From: a virus
DNA length: 41,964 bases
Reading direction: 5' to 3' (one strand)
IMG/VR virus record: IMGVR_UViG_3300042562_000964
Coordinates: 1-41,964 of that record
In this document: positions 38,569 through 41,964 of the stretch, one piece after another
Numbering within the stretch: position 1 is the first letter of the stretch
Layout: the number at the start of each line of letters is the position of its first letter
Notes under the pieces: generated by a model
Seen by the model: only the letters and a program-made list of their open reading frames with translations
The model's database searches: none
Told to the model about the DNA's origin: nothing
Translations under genes and position numbers: made by a program

Positions 38569-38883
38569 CTACGGTATAAATATAACATCGTTAGGTTTAA
38601 GATCCAAAGGGTGCCTGATCTGCGGGTTAGCTTCAGCCACTACCCACCACTTTTCCGAATCGTTTAATTCTCTCTTGGCTATTAAAGGGTATGTGTCACC
38701 TATAATCATCAGCTGAGTTCTATCAGGTGACTCAGGCAGCGGGAGCACCGGGAGACGATAAAGAGACTGGTGGACCTCCCGTACCGGCTCATCATCGACC
38801 TTTATAGGCTCACCAGCCTCATCATAGGTATTACCCCGAGTGAACTGTTTATCTGCGGATATGTATCGAGAATCAGTCCTCAT
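38569..38883 (-). CDS. LysM/gp53-like baseplate wedge protein, 104 aa
   Basis: ATG 38883 overlaps the upstream stop (ATGA). The C-terminal half has LMIIGDTYPLIAKRELNDSE, KWWVVAEANPQIRHP and LDLKPNDVIFIP, the LysM-like fold of T4 gp53 and other wedge proteins, ending in the strand that gives gp53-like proteins their name. The N-terminal part is extended. LysM here probably acts in baseplate assembly and not in wall binding, but both are possible. Confidence 0.8.
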   Translation of the reverse strand: MRTDSRYISADKQFTRGNTYDEAGEPIKVDDEPVREVHQSLYRLPVLPLPESPDRTQLMIIGDTYPLIAKRELNDSEKWWVVAEANPQIRHPLDLKPNDVIFIP

Positions 38884-40400
38884 ACCATCCCCCCAGCAAG
38901 CGTGGATGCCGACCCAGTGCCAGACGGCCTACATAGATAGTTATAGGAATTCAGTTGGCTGTCGCTTATTGATGCTATACCGCAGCTTCCACTTGGACTT
39001 GGCCAGCTAGTAGCATGCATAATTGACATCTTCCCATCCGAACCTACGCCGCTAATCATAGCGATGTGGTTTGATCTACCGCTTACTCCGTGCCTCAGCA
39101 GGAGGTCCCCCCTCTGAGCATTAGCTTTAATAGAGGCTGCCGCATTCGCTCCGCTAACTACTAGCCCCATACGCTTCCACTTCTCACCGCTATGGATGTT
39201 GTAGAAGGATCTAGTGTTTATTACAGATGCTCCAAGAACATCAGAAGCCCCCGCATCTTGATAGCACATAGATATGAATCCAGAGCAGTCATACGACTTT
39301 GGCCCTAGCCTGTTGACTTGAGAGTAGGTATATGGTGCTGAGTTAGTAGCTCGTATTTCTGCTGCCTTATAGGTCTTCTGCTGTACTGTCCCGTTACCGA
39401 TGAGTCCGATATTGGTTACCCCGGAGGCTGCCGCTCCTGCAGCGCCTTCACCCTCACCGAATGAATACGGGTTAGCTTTAGGAGCAGCCTCTGACTCTTC
39501 CAGAGTCGCCTTTTCCCTAGCTCTCTGGGCGTCTACGGCGGCGTCTAACTCAGCCTTAGTGTAGGTCTCGCTATAGACCTGATTGTAAGGAACTAGCGCC
39601 TCGTACTTAGCTATGGTCTGCTTAGAATCAAACCCGTAAGCCTGCTTAAGCGGGCCAAAGTAGGTGATGATCATCGTTAAGCTGACGATCATCCTCGTAG
39701 GGACCATGTCATGGGAGAACTTCACAAACTGAACCCGAGCGTTTGTGGCCCTTCCCTGCACCGTAAGATCCTTAGAGAACACCACGGTGATGTCTTTAGG
39801 GTTTGCCATCATGATCCCGTTATCCGGAACAGCAGCGGACCCGCCCATAGGGGGCACGTTTCTGACCACCATGTCAAAGTACCGGTAGTCCATGAGCACC
39901 CCTAGATCTGCATAGGGAACCTTAAGCTCATCAATCTGCCGGTCAAATACAAGGCTGAAACTGAAGTTAATAAAGTTAGGGGCTACCACTAGGTTGCCGG
40001 ACTGGTAGATAGTGTTGAACGGATCTAGTGCTGCTTGGTCCAGATAACTAACGTAATCCCTAGTTATCTCTGCAGGGTTATACATGAAGTTGAGCTGACT
40101 TAAGCTCATTAAGTCCCCAGAATCTGGAGAACTCCTGCGTACGAAACCACGAGTTATCTTACTAGACCCTTGAGCCGGGGAGAGTATTCCACCAGTTGAC
40201 GTATTAAATGGTGGGTTAGCTGATCCATTAGTACTTATAAAGTCTTTAACAGCTTGAGATGCTCCGCCGAGCTTGCTAATAGCTGGGTCCCATGAGTTGT
40301 TCTCGCCGCTGTCGTTATCTCCGTACCTACGGCTAGCGGTAGATGACGATACAGTCGATGGCCTAAAGGAATTAGTAAGTGCTGGGGTTATAATCGGCAT
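38880..40400 (-). CDS. Tail protein with NlpC/P60 peptidase domain, 506 aa
   Basis: ATG 40400 overlaps the upstream stop (TAATG). The N-terminal 260 residues resemble tail hub or distal-tail proteins (MSLSQLNFMYNPAEITRDYV, INFSFSLVFDRQIDEL). After a charged linker, residues 345-490 form an NlpC/P60 cysteine peptidase: C372 in DCSGFISM, H445 in SNHIAMI and H462 in IMHATSW, completing the Cys-His-His triad. Such tail peptidases cut peptidoglycan stem peptides during DNA entry. Confidence 0.88.
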   Translation of the reverse strand: MPIITPALTNSFRPSTVSSSTASRRYGDNDSGENNSWDPAISKLGGASQAVKDFISTNGSANPPFNTSTGGILSPAQGSSKITRGFVRRSSPDSGDLMSLSQLNFMYNPAEITRDYVSYLDQAALDPFNTIYQSGNLVVAPNFINFSFSLVFDRQIDELKVPYADLGVLMDYRYFDMVVRNVPPMGGSAAVPDNGIMMANPKDITVVFSKDLTVQGRATNARVQFVKFSHDMVPTRMIVSLTMIITYFGPLKQAYGFDSKQTIAKYEALVPYNQVYSETYTKAELDAAVDAQRAREKATLEESEAAPKANPYSFGEGEGAAGAAASGVTNIGLIGNGTVQQKTYKAAEIRATNSAPYTYSQVNRLGPKSYDCSGFISMCYQDAGASDVLGASVINTRSFYNIHSGEKWKRMGLVVSGANAAASIKANAQRGDLLLRHGVSGRSNHIAMISGVGSDGKMSIMHATSWPSPSGSCGIASISDSQLNSYNYLCRPSGTGSASTLAGGMV

Positions 40401-41964
40401 TACACTCCTAAGTAACTATTCTCTTCAATAGCGCTGCGCAGGTGATCTGAAATAATGTATGCCGCTCGTTTGGCGTCGGTATCATTACCAGATATCTGGA
40501 GATTAAATGTGTTCTCCATTGTGATTGGAGATGAGTTTACGGTGTTATTTGACTGCGTAGCGTAGGTGTTACTGTTATTAGAAGTCGACATCTGAGGAGC
40601 ATAGTAGGTAGGGGACTCCTGATTAGAAACTGCTTGCTTCTTTCGAGGATCACCTATAAAGAACCCATTAGATTTAGCAAGATTATAGATAGGTTCTATA
40701 TACTTAGACGCCCCGTATAGCGGACTCCCGCTAGGGTTGAACCCTCCAGCTGATGCTTTCCAAGCATTAAAGGTACTGCCATTGTTCTTATATACATCCA
40801 TGGCTGCCCGGGCGTTTACATTTACGTCGAACAGCTCTCGCTTACCTGCTGCGTTATTAGCGCTAATAATACCATTCTGAGCCAATCGGGGGTCGTGGAC
40901 GTAGTTGATCTGCCACATCCCCCTATCCCCGCTGACGCTGCTACGGTTGGCAGTGGTCCGGTGAGCATCGGCTTTCCACCCGGACTCTCTACCTGCAATA
41001 GATGCAATTACTACAAGCTCATCCCCGGAGAACCCTGCGGCGGATGCTGCCTTGAGAGCTTCAAGTGCCCCTGCCTCATTTCCTATACTCTCGGAGTTTA
41101 CTTGGACACCATTATTATATTTCTGAAGGATCGCTGCTGCACCGGCAGATGACCCGGGAGTCCCCATTACACCGTCAGCAGTAGCAGGAGCACCATCGGT
41201 GGCCCCAGAGCCTCTCTTCTTAGAGAAATCTACCGAGGATGCCACGCCGGGTTTACGGATACCGCTAGACCCTCCCAAGAACCCTGCAAAGGCGTTTACA
41301 GCGGCGTCACCGCCCTTAAGCATCTCCGCTATAGGTAGCCCTGTGACCTTGCCGAACCCATCCGCAAAGTTATCTATCAACGCAGAAGGGTCCATGAGTC
41401 CACCCTTGCCGAATAAGGCAGAGAAGTCTCCGGAGGCTAGCTGCTTGGCCCCCTGAAATAAGTTCCCAATAGTATCGAATACTCCTAAGGCAGACTGAGC
41501 AAACGATGCTAGTGCGTCCATCCCCGGAATACTGCTAACGATACCCCCTGCAACGTCAGAAATACCGCCCAGCATCTGGCTGAATAGGGATGGATCATCC
41601 CCACTATTAGCATCCCCTGATGCGGTTGCTCCTGCAAATGGGGAAGTTGAGGACATCCCGGGCAGCCGTCCCCAGAGGGAAGAACCGGGTGGCTTACTGG
41701 TAGGGGCTGGTGGTCCGACTGCAGGGAGTGATCCAAACCCCGGAGCGCTCCCGTTTCCACTGGTGAGGTTAGTCAACCACGATGGGGTACCGCCTGATGG
41801 GTTTATCGGGTCACCGATAGGAATAGTTCCGGGTGCCCCAACATGCCATGGTTCCCCGAACCTTGATCCTGAATCAAGTCCAAAGCTTGCAGCATTAGCG
41901 GCTATCCAGCCCATCTCAGACTCTGGCCCTAGGTCAGCAGCTAGTCCCTTGGTATGCATTGAAT
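40400..41964 (-). CDS. Partial tape-measure-like protein with M15 peptidase and lysozyme-like domains
   Basis: The reading frame is open past the right edge (the codon before the ATG at 41959 is TCA), so the N-terminus is missing. The visible start SMHTKGLAADL with EPWH 25 residues later is the end of a VanY-type M15 D,D-peptidase: H and D bind zinc, then E and H. About 125-235 is Gly/Ser/Ala-rich hydrophobic helices as in tape-measure C-termini, and about 275-430 is a lysozyme-like domain (GRESGW with catalytic-type Glu, GMWQINYVHD). Two wall hydrolases in one chain. Confidence 0.85.
   Translation of the reverse strand, partial: SMHTKGLAADLGPESEMGWIAANAASFGLDSGSRFGEPWHVGAPGTIPIGDPINPSGGTPSWLTNLTSGNGSAPGFGSLPAVGPPAPTSKPPGSSLWGRLPGMSSTSPFAGATASGDANSGDDPSLFSQMLGGISDVAGGIVSSIPGMDALASFAQSALGVFDTIGNLFQGAKQLASGDFSALFGKGGLMDPSALIDNFADGFGKVTGLPIAEMLKGGDAAVNAFAGFLGGSSGIRKPGVASSVDFSKKRGSGATDGAPATADGVMGTPGSSAGAAAILQKYNNGVQVNSESIGNEAGALEALKAASAAGFSGDELVVIASIAGRESGWKADAHRTTANRSSVSGDRGMWQINYVHDPRLAQNGIISANNAAGKRELFDVNVNARAAMDVYKNNGSTFNAWKASAGGFNPSGSPLYGASKYIEPIYNLAKSNGFFIGDPRKKQAVSNQESPTYYAPQMSTSNNSNTYATQSNNTVNSSPITMENTFNLQISGNDTDAKRAAYIISDHLRSAIEENSYLGV

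Noticed and set aside
1-41964. tRNA, CRISPR, integrase or insertion-sequence features
   Set aside because: No cloverleaf with a T-arm GGTTCGA-type sequence, no regularly spaced repeat array, no integrase or transposase was recognised; an attachment site could not be sought without an integrase.

Overview
The window is a contiguous piece of a large tailed-phage genome, most likely of an actinobacterial host. This is inferred from a WhiB-like protein, a DUF2786 protein, an actinobacterial-type HExxH protein, a stand-alone AP2 domain, a family A DNA polymerase without a 5' nuclease domain and a Cas4-like nuclease. Nearly every base is coding, and most neighbours overlap by 1-14 bases (ATGA, GTGA, TAATG junctions). 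No tRNA, rRNA, CRISPR array or insertion sequence was seen.

Left arm (1-6060, minus strand): small, mostly unknown proteins, two pentapeptide-repeat proteins, a metallopeptidase-like protein, DUF2786 and Cys-rich mini-proteins. They form short transcription units. Five units have their own sigma70-type promoter with TTGACA at -35, and most share a leader made of a small hairpin followed by the ribosome-binding stretch AGCACCACC. Long hairpins follow both pentapeptide genes. One of them carries a strand complementary to that shared ribosome-binding stretch.

Middle (6453-27402, minus strand, read right to left): a long replication and recombination operon. It holds a winged-helix initiator-like protein with repeats that look like an internal origin, a helicase-loader-like ATPase with a lost P-loop, a HAD-like protein, DnaB-type helicase, CHC2/TOPRIM primase, SNF2 helicase, MerR-like protein, gp32-like ssDNA-binding protein, DNA polymerase, Q-rich zinc-ribbon protein, RecA/UvsX recombinase, two PD-(D/E)XK nucleases, a Cas4-like nuclease, a SpoVS-like protein and a baseplate-like OB protein. 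It ends in a block of large unknown proteins (6638-13039) and the AP2 protein.

Plus-strand island (27556-30223): a WhiB-like protein, a protein of unknown function, a two-segment membrane protein behind a structured leader RNA closed by a perfect 15-bp stem, a SAP/Rho-N-like protein, a lipoprotein and a small acidic protein. Two good sigma70 promoters drive it. It ends head-on against the tail genes with overlapping stop codons.

Right arm (30220-41964, minus strand): tail tip and baseplate genes in contractile-tail style. From the right edge they are the C-terminal part of a tape-measure-like protein (M15 peptidase plus lysozyme-like domain), a tail protein with NlpC/P60, a LysM/gp53-like wedge protein, a gpD-like hub, gp25-like, baseplate J-like, a gpI-like protein with a carbohydrate-binding-like region, a LamG-like tail fibre and a second fibre. 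Three different wall-degrading domains sit in two adjacent tail genes.
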